NCBI GenBank assembly: GCA_032173965.1 | Contig: JAVUNC010000019.1 | Coordinates: 11,023,234 to 11,087,233, forward strand | From: Sitta carolinensis | Lineage: Eukaryota; Chordata; Aves; Passeriformes; Sittidae | Reading direction: 5' to 3' | DNA length: 64,000 nt | Shown here: positions 44,401-57,800 of the stretch, piece after piece | Layout: each line of letters begins with the position of its first letter | How positions within the stretch are numbered: position 1 is the stretch's first letter | The notes under the pieces: generated by a model | The model's database searches: none | The model's input: only the letters and a program-made list of their open reading frames with translations | What the model was told of the DNA's origin: nothing | Position numbers and translations under genes: made by a program

Positions 44401-47400
44401 AACATCTGTGCTAAGTGAAGTGATCTGAAGATTAGCTCTTTTGCATTTTGCTTGCAAAGATGTACTAAATGTTCAGAAGCAGCAATTAATTTGCAACCAC
44501 GCAGACCACTGTTAGGAGTGTTGTACTCTCATAGCACAACAACAGGGAACTTGCAAGCTAAACCATGCTTTCATGCATTTTTCACTTCCCATTCTGCATT
44601 GGGTTGGTGGCTTTATAGTGCTGTTTGTGGGGATAAGTACAGGAGCATGAACCTGAGTGCATAACCCATGGAAGAGCTGACAGGCAGTTTTGCAAGGTGA
44701 ACAGGGGCATAGCTGCTGCTCATTTATCAGACTGTCACAGGTTAAGACCTGCCTTTATTCTGCAGTATTGCCATTGCCTTCAGAAACTTTAACTCTGTGA
44801 CTTTGGATATTCTATTAGGAAGAAGCTGAAGATCACAAAAGACATACAGCTCCTACTGGATATTGTCCAGGAAATGGAGAGTTAAGTGTGACCTTTCACA
44901 TGCATCAGCACTCCACCACAAGATGCTGCTTCTCAGGTTGACTTGAAGCCCCTCTGGGCAGACATTCTGCCATTTGTTAGGGTGGCCACCCTTCCAGTTC
45001 AGTGTCACCTGTGGCTGTTTGTGCTCTTCACCCAAGGTAGAACCAAGATAAAATTTCGTGTTGTACTGGATGTATAAACCTCCTGAAGGGAGTGTTTCTG
45101 TCTTGATCTGTGTAGGGCAAGACAACCACATAAACAGGTATGAGATGACTCCAACAGGACCTACCTGTTGGCTGAAAAACACTGCTCTGTGCTCAGTGGT
45201 AAAGCCAAGCACAGAAATCCAGGGAAGGCAGACCACAAATCTCTGCTTAGTGCTGATGCTGGTTTCTCCTACCATTGCTTCCAGGCATCTTGATTGTTCC
45301 CAGATCAATTAATTGATCTGTTGGGTTTTATTCTGCCTTCTGTGGTTGTGCTTCCTAGCCTCATTTGGCAGTGACTTTTCCCACTGTCACCTAATTGATG
45401 GTTATTGCATTAAGGCAGTACTTCAGCGTTCCACCACCCTTGCCTCTCACTTCCCCTTCTTTCTTCTCCCATCCCTTTGTCTTTCAACCAACCTTTCTCT
45501 CACATCTCCTTCTTTCCTCCCCAGTCCTACGCTCACAGTGATCTGTACCTCATCCTTTCCTTCTACCATTCCCTTTCATGTTCACCTTGTACCATCCACC
45601 CTTACTGAAAAATTGACTTCTCTGTTCCATCAACAGAGCCTGCTCCATTCCTGACAGAGCTCATGCCCTTTGCAGGGCAGCCCAGGGGACCTTCCAGGGG
45701 CCTGTTCTATTATTTCCCTGTGCCCACTAGGTGTGAAACACTGCTCCAGCAATGAATGTGTGGATGCTGTGCATCGCAGGCAACGCTGGCATTTGTGTGA
45801 TGGAGGGGGATTGGTGTTGAAAAGGAGCCCAGCCTGCGTCTCTGCAGCTTATGGCTTGACTACCCTACCACAGCCACATCCAAGGAATGGGAGGAAAAAG
45901 AGAAAGCGAGAGAAGTCTTCCCAAAGTGTGGGAAAGCAAATGATGCCTGATACTAATTTGATCTGACCTGTTTCTGAAGGCAGTGGAGGACACACCTCTC
46001 AGCTCCATCTGTCTCTCTTGCTGAAGAGAAGGGACACAGACACTCCCAGAAAAACCTGTGGGTGTTTTTACAAGAGCAGAGGAAGAACAGGCAGCTGCCA
46101 TGGATAGAAAGCAGGATTTAAGAGGGAAAATATTCCTGCTTTCTTCATTCATAACCATTTCTACCAAAGCAGAACTTGGCAAGAGCATAATATGGGAACA
46201 ACTATAAGCCAGTTCCTCTCTAATGGGATAAAAATGAAGACTGAGAGGCAAGAGCAAAAGGGTGACAAGGTTATCAGCTTTCCCCAGCAGGATACCTGTC
46301 AGCCTTTCTGGATGGAGCTCAAATTCCCTGGCATTTCCTTCTGTAACTCGGTCAGAGCTGCTGCTACTTCTGAACTTGTCACAGAGCCCAGTCTGCTTGG
46401 ACTGGCTCTCAGAGCATCTGTGGCAGCCGTGTACAGCTAATCTGTGCCTGTCCCGGTGCTTCCGCTGCAGAAAGCAGCAAAGTGTGCCGCAAAAACCTCA
46501 GTCATGCACCAGGAAAAATTACTGACACTTGAATCTGAATCTGGCAGGTTTGAGACCATTTTGCTTGTGAGAGCAAAGGTCATAAAACAAAGCCAAGGAC
46601 AGGAATGCACGGCCCAGTGTGGTTGGAAGGACAAATGCACAGATAGACAACATGCAATTTCACAGGCATCGCCTGCCAGAGCTCAAGCTCCTCTCGAGCT
46701 CCTCAGAGTTTCGTTTCTGCTCTGATAATCACACACGGAAAAGAGGCCAACCCCAGCCCCCTGTCTCAATGCACCTTTTCGTAGAGAGGGAAGACCCCAC
46801 ACCAGTATCCTTGGCAAGGCAGGCAGGGACAGTGAGCAGATGGCATATCCTATTGTCCAATGTTCCCATCAGTCACCGGCAGCAGAACCGCGGTGGGAAA
46901 AGCTGCGCCTGATTCACTGGCACAGAGCCCAAGAGGTGCCCTAGCGCCCACTCGCACACACACTTTCGGGGCTGCACATCTCGGGACAAGGGTTCCCACA
47001 GCTGTCTGGAGCTTGTTCCCCACCCAGAGAGGGTCGAGGGCGCAGACAGGGATGGAGGCAAGCACCCCACATGCCTCCTCCGTGCTGGAAACCTGCGTGC
47101 AAGAGTGAAAATCTCACAGCGGCAGCACTAGTGGGGCGCGGGGGAGTGGGGTGGTGGGGACACGCTTTATCCCATGGGGGCATGCACAATGCTCCAAAAA
47201 GTCACAAAATAAGGGGAAACCGTCCCGCGGACGAGAGGAAGATGTTGCCCAGACAGAGTACATGGGAGAAGTGCGCAAAGGGGCCACGCCAGAGGTGCAG
47301 AGGACTGGCATGTGCACAGATGTGGGGATATCCGTAACGTGTGGCTCCCATGTCCCACTGGGGAAAGGCGGATACCTGCCAAAAGCCAGCAAGAGCCTCA

Positions 47401-47679
47401 GGATCTCCCGCAGGATCCAGCACTGGGGGATGTGGGCAACTGGACAACGCTGGGATTACAGCGGCTTCCCGGCTGTGTGCGCTACGACATTAGGAGCGCT
47501 GGGTCCCCACACACCCAGCTGCGGACAAATGGCCTATCCCAAGCTGGACAGCCAGAGGTGGACACCAGGGGACAGGGAAGGCGGTCCCTGGTGCACGGGG
47601 ACAGCACCGCGGTGTCCTCGGGCTCCGGTGCTGCAGCGGCCCCGGACACGGGAGTTGGTGAATTTGCGAGCAGTCAGCT
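41461..47679. other. Intergenic region, AT-rich, no gene recognised
   Basis: From 41900 to about 44000 the DNA is AT-rich with short frames only. A CR1-type fragment occurs at 43985-44140. A 151-codon minus frame at 44853-45308 has no recognised similarity. 46900-47680 rises in GC toward the MAP4K3 promoter. No RNA gene, exon or promoter was recognised. Confidence 0.5.
43985..44140 (-). mobile_element. CR1 LINE 3' end fragment, antisense
   Basis: AGAATCACAGTGGGGTTTAG, GAAGGGACTGCTGGAGGTCT, CAGGTTGCTCAGGGCCTTGT, CCAGTCAGTTTGGAG. This order is typical of a different CR1 subfamily from the copy at 39920 (the GCTCAGGGCCTTGTCCAGTC type). Confidence 0.75.
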
Positions 47680-48530
47680 GCACCCGCGGGCTCCCGCGCC
47701 ACGAGCCCGGCTGCGGGGGGGCCGGCTGCACGCCCCGGCGGTGCCTCAGCGAGGGGGCGCTCTGGGTCGCTGTGGCGGGCGGTCCCCGGGCCCGCGCCGC
47801 CGCTCCCCGCTGCGGGCGGGGCCGTACGGAGCCCCGCTCCGCCATAGCCCGGGCCGGCGGGAGTGCGCTGCCTCGCGCTTGCGCGGTGCGGCGGCGGGCG
47901 CCATGTTGGCGGGGAGGGCTGCGCGGTGGCGGTGAGCGCTCGGCGTCGCCGCGTTCGCTCCCCGTCTCCGCCCGAGGCCTGGGGGGTCGCGGCCAAGCGG
48001 GGCCTCCCCTGGCACCATGAGCGGCGGCGGAGGCGGGCGGGTGTGCGACCTGTCGCGGCGCAACCCCCAGGAGGACTTCGAGCTCATCCAGCGCATCGGT
48101 AGCGGCACCTACGGCGACGTTTACAAGGTGGGCGCTGTGCCGCGACCCGGCGGGGGTGTCGCCTGTGGCCCCCTCTCCGCTGTCAAGCACGCCAGTCCTC
48201 CAGAACCTGGGAGGGCTTCTGTCGCCCAGCGGCGTGCCCCGGCCCTCCCGGCGGCAGCGAGGCCGCTCCCCTCCGGCGGGGTCTGCGCCACCGGCCCGGC
48301 CCCGGTGGGCGCCCGGCCCTGCCGCGCCCGGCTCGCCGCGGGCCCAGCGTGGCGGGGCCGTGCGAGGGGGCGACCCCCGGGGCCGGCGCGGTGCGGGACC
48401 GGGACCGGCTCCGTCCCGGCTTCCGGCGGCCGTGGAGCCGCCCCGGCGGTCGGCTCTGCCCGCTGCTGCTGGGTGCCGGCTCGGGCGGCTGTGTCACGGG
48501 CGGAGCTTGCGGGTCGCGTCTCTAACAGAG
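47680..48530 (+). promoter_or_regulatory. MAP4K3: CpG island: MAP4K3 promoter, 5' UTR and exon 1
   Basis: Dense CpG centred on the MAP4K3 start at 48017, extending about 300 bases upstream and 500 into intron 1. GCCGCCATGTTGGCGGGG-like sequence at 47898-47918 is a YY1-type motif (GCCATGTTGGCGG reads close to GCCGCCATNTTG) placed near the expected start site. Upstream ATGs in this island are out of frame with the kinase. Confidence 0.6.
48017..48127 (+). CDS. MAP4K3: MAP4K3 exon 1 (coding 37 codons)
   Basis: ATG in CACCATGA context, donor AAG|GTGGGC. Encodes the glycine-rich start and glycine loop up to DVYK, phase 0. Exon 1 of human MAP4K3 also ends at DVYK. Confidence 0.95.
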
Positions 48531-48794
48531 CGAGCCCCTGCGGGCTGCAGGGGTGTGGGGAGCTTACTAGCCCGGTTCCAGCCCAGATGTCATCGTCTTA
48601 GTCCCGGTCCCTGCTCCCGTCGCCGTCTTGCGTGGGAATGCCGGTGTATGGTGTTTGTGTCGGTGTTAGCTGTGAGTCTGACCGTGTGGGGGGCAAACTG
48701 GTGTCCTTATGATGAGAGTCGGGATTCCGACCTAACTTTAGCAAACGTAGGAGAATCAAAGCTAAAGTAAAAGCAGCTAAACAAAATTTGGGTT

Positions 48795-48839
<45 letters not shown>

Positions 48840-51800
48840 GGGGGCTTTGAAATGCGCTTTGTCTTTTTTCTCTGCTCTGCCTGTGCGTGTTGTTATTTGT
48901 GTATCCAGCTGCCTGTTGGGATGTGGCAGCCTCTCCCCGGGGTAGGATGACACTGGTTGTTACCTGCTTTTGTTTGGCCTTGGAGCAGAGGGAGAGCTGA
49001 AGTTTGTCGTGTGCAGCCTGGTGGAAGCGTTATTCGAACGATTTTCCAATCGTCTTCTGGCCTGTTTTTGTCATCACAGGGTAATGTGTGTTTGAGGAAA
49101 CTTGTATTGGTAGGCAGGACTGTAGGGAAACATGCAGAGCCGTTCCACAGTTTGAGGTGCGCAGAACCGGTGCTAATGCTGTCTTTCACTTTAGGCAAAT
49201 GTGCTTAGAATGAAGTCTTGTTTGGGTTGGGCCGATTTTGGTTTAATCTCATTTCTCTTAAATGTCATGGAAGTTTCAGGACCTAAATCCTCTCATTACT
49301 GCACTCTTGGTGTGCTAACTCCCTGCTTTATTAATTGTTTAATTGAAAGGGTGTTTTGTGTTGTTTGCCCCACCTTGCCAGCTTTCTTTGATTATTTGTG
49401 TACTGTGCTGATGTTTCACTTGTCCAGGTCTACTGGCCTTATGCTCTGGGTTTTTGTTTTTCTGTAAACTGTTTTACATTGTGTGTGTCTCTTTCTGCTG
49501 CAGTTTTTAACTGGCATATTGACTCTGATACCTTATAAATAGTTGTTTTTTTTTCAGTATGCTCTATGTGACTGATGGATGTGAATTAATGAAGATACCT
49601 GTCTTTATGGTTTCTTTTTAAGGACGTTACCTTCAGCCACAGAGTTAGGAATATTTATGTATGCAATACCACCATGCATGCGAAACGTGTTAAAGGTTTG
49701 TGAAGGTTTCCTTGATGTTTATCATACTTAGATTGCAGTAACCTTCAGTTTGGTGCTCTATGAGTGGCCAGTGTTTGGCGCTGCTTGTGACTTTTCCGTG
49801 TTTGAGGCACAGAGTGGATTTGTTGATGCTTACAGTATGCCTGTACCAGCTGAGATAGATGGTGATACAGCAGGACCACTGGGCTGGTATTATAATTATT
49901 TCTTCCAGATGAGAGCTAAGTGTTTTCCGATTAGATTGTGGACCCTGTACGGAAAATGAGAGGCACTTTTCTCTTGTGTGGATTATTGCCTGTTTCATTC
50001 TGAGGTAAGGTCTTACCCAAGGTGTCTTCAAAGTGGAGCATAAAAGTAGCCCAAAAACAACAATGGAAGCCAGTTACTTTTAATGTGACAAAGAAGTAGT
50101 AATATTGTCTGAAGTGTAATCCACATGGGAGCTTACTAATGCCTTATGTTCCTGAGTGGTTTCTTAAAGCCCCTTTCTTTTGCCTTTGCCTGTCACCTGT
50201 AGGTGAACTTTGAGGTGGGTGAAATAATTGTGTGGAGTTGAAATCAGCTGTGTGCCAACGCTACTCATCAGTGATGGGATTTCAGCAGAGTGGTTCCAAG
50301 CAATGCATGTACTTGGGCAGCTTCAAGCTGTAATTTGTGGTTTTGCCCCCTTAGCAGAGAGAGCCATGTAGGAAAGTGTTTCTGATGTTCGCAAGCAGGG
50401 ATTATTGCCTCAATAAGCTGACTAGTCTTGTTATGCTGAGTCTTGCTAAATGCTGACTTTCTGCAACCTGCTTTCCTGGCAGAGCATTGAGGAGCCGAAT
50501 GCAGAGCAGAGTGACATCTACTTCTCTTACTGTGTTCTAGTTGAGCTAGAGCAGCTCGTGGTTTATATGTCTGCTTTGTTTTAAAAAAAAAGTAAATTTA
50601 CATGTATTAAAGAAAAGAGAGGCAGAGTTGCTGTTCTGGAGTTTATTGAATTTGACAGCAGAGCTGGTGGTGGGGACTGAACTAGAGAGGTTGGAAGGGA
50701 AGGAGGATGTGGTCAGATGGATAGAATCTTGCTGCTGTGTGTCCTGCTCTCTAGGCTGGTATCGGGAAAGGGACATGTTCGTGCACTGCTACTATGGATT
50801 TTTGGTGCAAGCCAGTATTTTACAATTGTCTGCACTCCCACCAAAGTTCAGCTTTCAAAAAGGCCTTGAAGCAAATCATAATGGATTAATTGCAAGAAAG
50901 GTAATGGGTAACTTTTTCATGCCGTTAGCTCTCTATCAAATATTCACGGTTAACAATAATGTGTATATTCTAGCTAGCACCAGTGCAAATTTGTTGTAAG
51001 AGATGAAGTGTTACCTGAATTGCTTAGTTCTTCTTGTATTCCTTGTGTGGGTCATTTCTCGTTTTTGTGTTTCTATGTTTCACTGTTGCAAAGAATTTAA
51101 TTGTATAGGGTGGTCAGCAAAGCATAAAAGAACTAGGGTTTATTGGTTGTGAAATAGAGGTAATGTCCTGTCCTGATCAGTTTCAGGAAATATTCCTAAA
51201 GTCAGTTGAGGTAGTTGCTTAATTTTGTTTGCTCTGCATTTATCCTTCTCACATTTAGGAAGACTTTTCTGTCTCTTGCTGTGAGATGGCCATTCTAACA
51301 ATCCCTAGTCACAGATACTCTGTAAGTTGAGCCATTCTTTCAAGGTTTGGGTGACAAATGCATTTGAAAGAGGATTTTCTGACACAGACTGTATTGTTAG
51401 ATTTATCCCATCTCTGTGCCTTTGGTTTTGGTAGTAATGGCACAGAGTTTGGAAGTATTTTCGGAGATGATTTTAAGTCCATTTTGTTCATGTAATTAAT
51501 TTATATTACAGCATATCTTTAAATAAAGTGATTGGCTTAATAAAGGTTGAACTTCATTTGTCATCTCAGAGGCCATTTGTCTAGTGCAGGTGGACCCTTC
51601 AAAAGATTTTCAGCACCTTACTGCTAAAAAGGCCCCTTTTTCTTGGCTGAAATTCAAACAGTTGTGGTAGTTAGGGACATTATTGTTCCTGCAGAGGTTA
51701 TCTATTGTACTGTGTTTGCCTTATTTCAGTTCTTTTTGGCACTTACGGCTTCAGCCATATAACAAATCAAGGCAACACTGCTCAGTGGGGTACACTTTGT

Positions 51801-54800
51801 TTGAGGTCTCATTTTTCAAAAAGGAAAGCCTGGTTTTTGTGGTGTTTTTCCAGCCCTTCAGCAGGGAGGTTGGTTTTAGTGAGGGAAGTCTTGTATCCAC
51901 CAGCTTAGCTGCCTCCTGCTGAAAACTTAAGGTTCTGTGGGTATCTCTGGAGAACACCTGGTGAATATTACTGCTTTCTGCTGCCATCCATATTTTGGGG
52001 TGTCTGGTTGCTGATAGAGCGTCTGTGTGTTGCTGGAAGAGAACGTGTCCAGGTCAGATGAACCTGAATTTTGAGGAACTTCCATTTTTCAGTGTCTTCT
52101 TCTCTACATGTGTGTGACCTTGCTCCTCTTTCCTGGGGTGATCCACTAGGGCATCAATTCTTCAGTTTGCTGCTTCTGAAATGTTAAAACGGTGCTTTTT
52201 GATAGGCATTTTAGTCTTCTGTTCTTCCTGATGACATTACAGCTTTTGAAGTTTCTTGACTTTGTTAGGAATAAATGTCTGTGTTTTGACATCTCTCTAT
52301 TTAGCTTTAATTGGTTTTTGAAGCTTGTCAGGTAGACAGAGAGGGGGATGGATGTTTTGCCATCCCATTTTTACTGCACTGAGTAAGTGCTGTAGGGCTG
52401 AGTTTCTGGAACTGTGGTTTCCTTAACCAATAATCTGTGCCTTGCACAGAGGTTTTCGTTTAACATCAACTTATCGAAGCATTGCTTTCTAAAATTGTCA
52501 CTTTGTTGGGTCGTGGTATTACACTTTCTACCAGAATGTGGAAGCTAATTATTTTTAGCTGGGGGAGTCGTGAGGGTTTGAGAGGCTGAAGAGAAGGGCT
52601 CCAAGGGCTGGGAGTGAGGGCTGGGGAGTCGCTTGGGTGCGTTTTCCTGTGGAGTGGAGCTAATCAGGCTCAGGAAGCCTCTTTGTACTCTGGGACCAGT
52701 TTTCCCATGGAGTAGTAACCTGTTTAGAAATCGTTTTGTTCAATAGTTCACACAGGAAGTGGTCAAAACCAGAAGCCCCTGTCTTAGACGTTGGCTTTTT
52801 TTTGCTTTGTTGCAGCATTATATGCTTTATATTATCAGTTTTCATTTGAAGGATAAAGAAAGCCTGACAGTTTTAAGCTATTATTTATTTCTAGTTGGTG
52901 GCGGTATTTTATATAAAATTTTTATCTGATATCCTGCTGTTGTTACAGAGTACACTAGTAATTATTTCCTGCTTAATTAGGTAGTGCTCCTTCAGCTTAA
53001 CCTAGCAGTTGGTGGAATTTTTGAACCTCCTGCTCAGATGGCAGTCTAGATCTCTAGAAGAGTACAATTCTTTCAGCTGCTGATGAAAACTATAGAATGC
53101 TAATTCTAAGAGCAGACATTCCATGAATGCAGTATACATTTGGTAAAGTGTCTGCATGTAGAGGCAGGCATTGTAGGCTAATCTGTGAGTTCTGTCTGGC
53201 CTTTGCAAAAGCAGGCTCTGAGTCCTGCGTATGGGTAGCATTGGTACTGCATTCTGTGCTCCTACAGGTACCAGGCCTCCCGTGGGGACAGAAGAGGCTG
53301 TAGCTGGGCATCCTTCAGGAGCTGCTGCTGGAGTGCTGGAAGCAGCTTTGCTGCCTTTTCTCTGTGTCTGGGTGCTGGGACACAGAAATGCTCTGAAAGC
53401 CTTGGGCAAATGGCTTCTTGGTTTTCAATTAGAAGTCAAATGGTACAGTTGTAGAAGAGAAATCATTTTTATAGTAATTTATGTTGCTTCTTAATAGCTT
53501 TTAAAAAATGTAGCTTCCTTGGTTGCTCAGTAGAGCTGAGGCCTTAGCAGGACAGAGCTCTCTGTTGGTCAGAGAATGGTGCTAATGGCATCAGGATTGT
53601 GGGTTTGATCCCTGTATGGGCCATTCACATAGGAACTGGACTTGATGATCCTCGTGGATGCCTTCCAATTCAGAATATTCTGTGAGTGAAAATGCAGTGA
53701 AGCTCCTGAGTCATTGCTGCTGCAGTTGGTTGCTGTGTGTCTGGAGGGAATGTTTTAAGGGGAATGCTCCCTAATTCCTTTGTTGCTGCCTTGCTTTTTT
53801 GAACCCTTTGCAGCAAGGGGAGGCTGCTTTTCTTGGAGAATAAGGTTCAAGGGGCCTTGCATGTAGCAAAACAGGGAAGAAGCATTGCATTGCTCATCTG
53901 GGAGTCTTGCAAATGGTCCCACACGCTGCAGAGCACAGCCCTTGGTGTCCCTGGATCCCTTGTGTGCTAAGAGACCCACGTGTTACACCTGCTTTTCAGC
54001 CCCTCAGTGGTTGGCTTGTTCATGGATTTTAATATGGAAGCACGGTGTGGTTGAGGACTTGCATAATTAAAGCGCTGTGTGGCATTGTAGTTTCCTGAGC
54101 TGACTTAAAGCTTCAGCTCTCAGTACAAATCAGCTGTTCAGTGTTGCCCAACAAGTGGTTCCACTGTGTTAAACCCTTGTGTACTTCAGTTGCTCTTTGA
54201 CTACTGCTGTCAGAGACCATCAAGTCAGGAATGCAGAGGTGGGTGCTGCATTCTGCTCTCTAAATGCTTCTTTTTTGTTTTTTTATAGGCTCGAAATGTC
54301 AACACGGGTGAGCTTGCAGCAATTAAAGTAATAAAACTAGAACCAGGTAAGTGATTTCTTAACTGAAGTAGGCCACAGAAACGAAGTATTTTTGTGCTTA
54401 AATAACAATTGTACAAAGTCAATCAAGTCCATTTATTGAAAGAAGGGATAATTGTTGACTTCTGGTGTAGGAAAAAATCATGGCAAACAAGATAGAAGAT
54501 GAAAAATGTAATTGGAGAACAGTAAAGTGAAAGCTGATTAAAATTTCACTGAGAATTGTGGGTTTTTTTTGTCTTAAGTACTATGTTTGACCTATGTGTT
54601 ATAAAAATTTCTAGAACAAAAGAAGGACAGCAAGGCAAAAAGAACTCGTCTGGTAAAAGAGTAGAGGAAGAACTAAAAAGAAGGGTGAAAATAGCTGGGC
54701 ATTAGTATCTGGGAGTTGAGTACATTTCCTGAAAATCTTTGGAGGCTCTGTTTAGGACTTCACTGTCTTCTAGATTTGTGCTCGCACTGTGCTTCTGTGG

Positions 54801-57800
54801 TGATTTGACAAAGCACATGTGCCCTGCAGATCAGTTCTCAGCCTGCAAAATCTGTTGAATAGGACTAATCTGGGAAGTAAAACATCCAGACTTTTTGTTT
54901 AACTTCTAACTGTCGGTGTTCCATTTCCAGATTTAATGTTGGGGGGTGTGTAATATTTTAACTACCTGATTTGATCCTTAAGGTCTATGTAGGCAAGAAG
55001 GGAAAGAAGGTATTATTTTTTTCCATTTTTCCCCTTACCATTCTGGAAGTGGTTAGAAATGTATTTTCGCAGTGCATACACATTTAAAAGTTCAAGACAG
55101 GACAGTATGTTACTGGGTAGTTCAAAAAAGTCTGTGTTAATCATGTTTCTTTTCCTCACACTGAAAGTGTGACTTCAGATGCTCCTGTCTAGTTCTGCTT
55201 GGTTTTTTTATGTCAGTTCCCATTGCTAGAGTCCTTGGCTCTGCATGGTATGGGTTATCAGTCCAGCTAAGCTGAGCATGAAAACTGCGCTGTGGGCAGA
55301 GCCTGGGGTTGCCCTGCAGCTGGGGGAACTTGCACCCATGCTGTGGTGATGGGTGAATGATTGGCATCTTTCACTTAAATATTTTTGGCAGCCTTTGGAC
55401 CACCTGAGTGGTGCTCAGAGAATAGGCTTCAGCTGCCCTGTTTTGTAAGTTTTGCAGATTGGGGTACGGTGTGCAGACTCAGGTTTAACAATGTTTAGGG
55501 ACTTGCTTTAAGGCTTTACACTGCTTTTATTTTGAATACAGTGGAAATGCTAATTGTGTCATAATTGTGTCCTTTCGTGGGGGCCCATGTGTGAAGATAA
55601 ATTCCTCTGTTCTTTAGTGTCTGTGTGTTTAAAAGTCTAGCCAGGAGACAGGCAGCCATCAGCAACACACTACAGATAGATGTTAACTTGCAGCTTATGA
55701 TTTGAAATTTGTTGTCAGTTAAATAAGATACATGGGAATATCATATTTCTGGTTATAAATAACTCAGTGGATAGGTCATCAGTATGTTAATGTACTGGGA
55801 AAAACTTAAAACACCCAAAAGAAAAACATCTGAGCTGTGTTTTCAGTTTTCACACATGATTTTCTCGGTGTACACATCTGGTAAGAACCTTTAATAGAAA
55901 GACTGGGACAACTATGGTACTGAATGGTGGGATTCAGGTAAATGCCACCCCTGTGTCGATGTTTTCTGGATGTGAGTTACTCAGAGACCATGAATTTACA
56001 TTCTTGTGGAGTCTGCTGAAATATTGCAGCAGCAGCCTAGTAGTCACAGATTTTTTTTTGTTTTGTTTTGTTTGGTTTTTTTGCTTAGGAAGATGAGCTA
56101 ATGAGTATGGGCATGTGGCCAAAAATAGCAAATTTTTGTTGTGTTTTTAAGACCCAGGCTATTGGCCAGGCTTATGCAGATGGACACAGTGGGGTCTCAG
56201 GGAAAATAAGGACTTGAGAAAGAGCTGTGGCCAGTATTGTGAGAGCTTTCAGCAGATGTGAGGTCCATCTGTCCCAGAATGAAACTTAAGAGTATCTTTA
56301 CTTGTTGCTTAGCCCTTGCTAATAAATACTGATTTACAGCTGATTTATGTCTGTGAAACTTGCAGATAATTAGTCTTAATTACTAAGAATGTTTATTTTA
56401 TAAACATGTGCTGAAAGTTAAGATGTGACTATAACCCAGGCCAAGGAAAATACTCGTTCTACTGCATTTCAGGAGAAGATTTTGCTGTTGTGCAGCAGGA
56501 AATCATTATGATGAAAGACTGTAAACATCCGAACATTGTTGCTTATTTTGGCAGCTATTTCAGGTACAGTTTGTTTCTTTTGTTCACTTAAAAATGTGTC
56601 CCCTTGTAAAGGACAAATCTATAAGGTGACATAGGCAAAATATAATCTACCAAGTATTATCCACTTGTGTATTTTTTTGTTCACCTTCATATCTGTTCTA
56701 TTTACTACACTGTCTCTCTCTAAATAATCTTTCTTCCAGCAAAATTGTGTTCAGTGGCCATGTGGTCATGTTTTCTTGCAAATGAGTTGATGCTTAAAAG
56801 CTTTGAATTTAATATATAAGAGGAAAATTAAGCAGCAGTATGACAAGTATGAAGAGTCTGTATATATAGTATCTTTTAAATCTGTTTCAGTAGAATGTCT
56901 GTTTTTCCATTGTGTGAACTTCTGACCAGTATGTGAAGATTTTGTGTTTGTTTCTGGAGGTGAGGTTATTTGCACTGTAGAAACACTGACAAATGTATTC
57001 AGTTGTCTTACCAGTTACTTCTTTTAACCAGTCAGAGAGGGGACAGATTGCTTAGTATAACTAATAAAAGGCTGCTTCTGATGATTTTTAAAATTTTCAT
57101 GTGAAAACAGTGTACAATTACTGTTGTTGTACTCAACTTTCTTTTGCATTTTTGTATTGTATTTTGTACTTCTCTATTCAGGCTGGAGGTGCTTTTTCTT
57201 TAAAAGAAAAGTTTCCCTGTTTTCTCAGGCTATCAAAGTGTACCTTTGGAGACCCAGAATTAAATTTTGGCTAATATGCTATATTTTGTCACTGTCTTAC
57301 TCTCCTCCTTGGTCCCCTCCTCTTTCTTTGGCAGATTGCTTCTTTTTTGTCTGGGCAATCAAGTCACTCTCTTTCACACCTTTTGTTTTCCAAGCATGTT
57401 TCAATGCTAACAAGAATAAGAAAAATACTTGTCCTATACTTGCTAGTCACCAGCATATTGTTCCCCAAGGATTTCTTCTATTTGTGTAGGGATTTTTCAG
57501 ACAGTGACATTTCTGCCTTCCTGTTAGCCTGGGTGTCAAGTTACAGACACTCAATGGTACTGTTGATCCTGCCTCCGTTTTGCTTGCTGCTCAGGCCATA
57601 TGCTCTGCAGAGAGACTCCACACTGTTGCTCTTGGATGCTACAGGGATCTTCACCTGTCTCAAAGTGCTTAGGCACAGTGATAAAAGGCTAGATCGAAAA
57701 CAAGTAATGCAGTCACCTCTTCTGATCCTCTTACGTTCTTTTTTTTTTGTTTTCTGTAGGGCTTTTGCACACTGGGAAGTGAACGCCCAGTAAGCAAAAG

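Larger units (their letters stand above)
48128..54288 (+). other. MAP4K3: MAP4K3 intron 1
   Basis: 6.2-kb first intron. It holds the 42-base poly-T at 48797 and the tRNA-headed SINE at 53541-53686; otherwise unique AT-leaning sequence. No exon recognised. Confidence 0.85.

Noticed and set aside
44853..45308. 151-codon minus-strand frame
   Set aside because: No recognisable similarity, no splice or promoter context, and an overlapping plus frame of similar quality. Treated as chance.
45313..45654. 113-codon hydrophobic plus frame as a membrane protein
   Set aside because: Lies over a CT-rich stretch (TTCTTTCCTCC-type), which gives Leu/Ser/Phe/Pro runs by composition.
53541..53625. Functional tRNA-Ile gene
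   Set aside because: The head is tRNA-derived, but the acceptor and D-arm region is disrupted, the B box carries a C-to-T change, and a CR1 tail follows directly. A SINE explains it better.
57347..57793. 148-codon plus-strand frame in MAP4K3 intron 3
   Set aside because: No similarity; T- and C-rich pseudo-hydrophobic composition typical of intron sequence.
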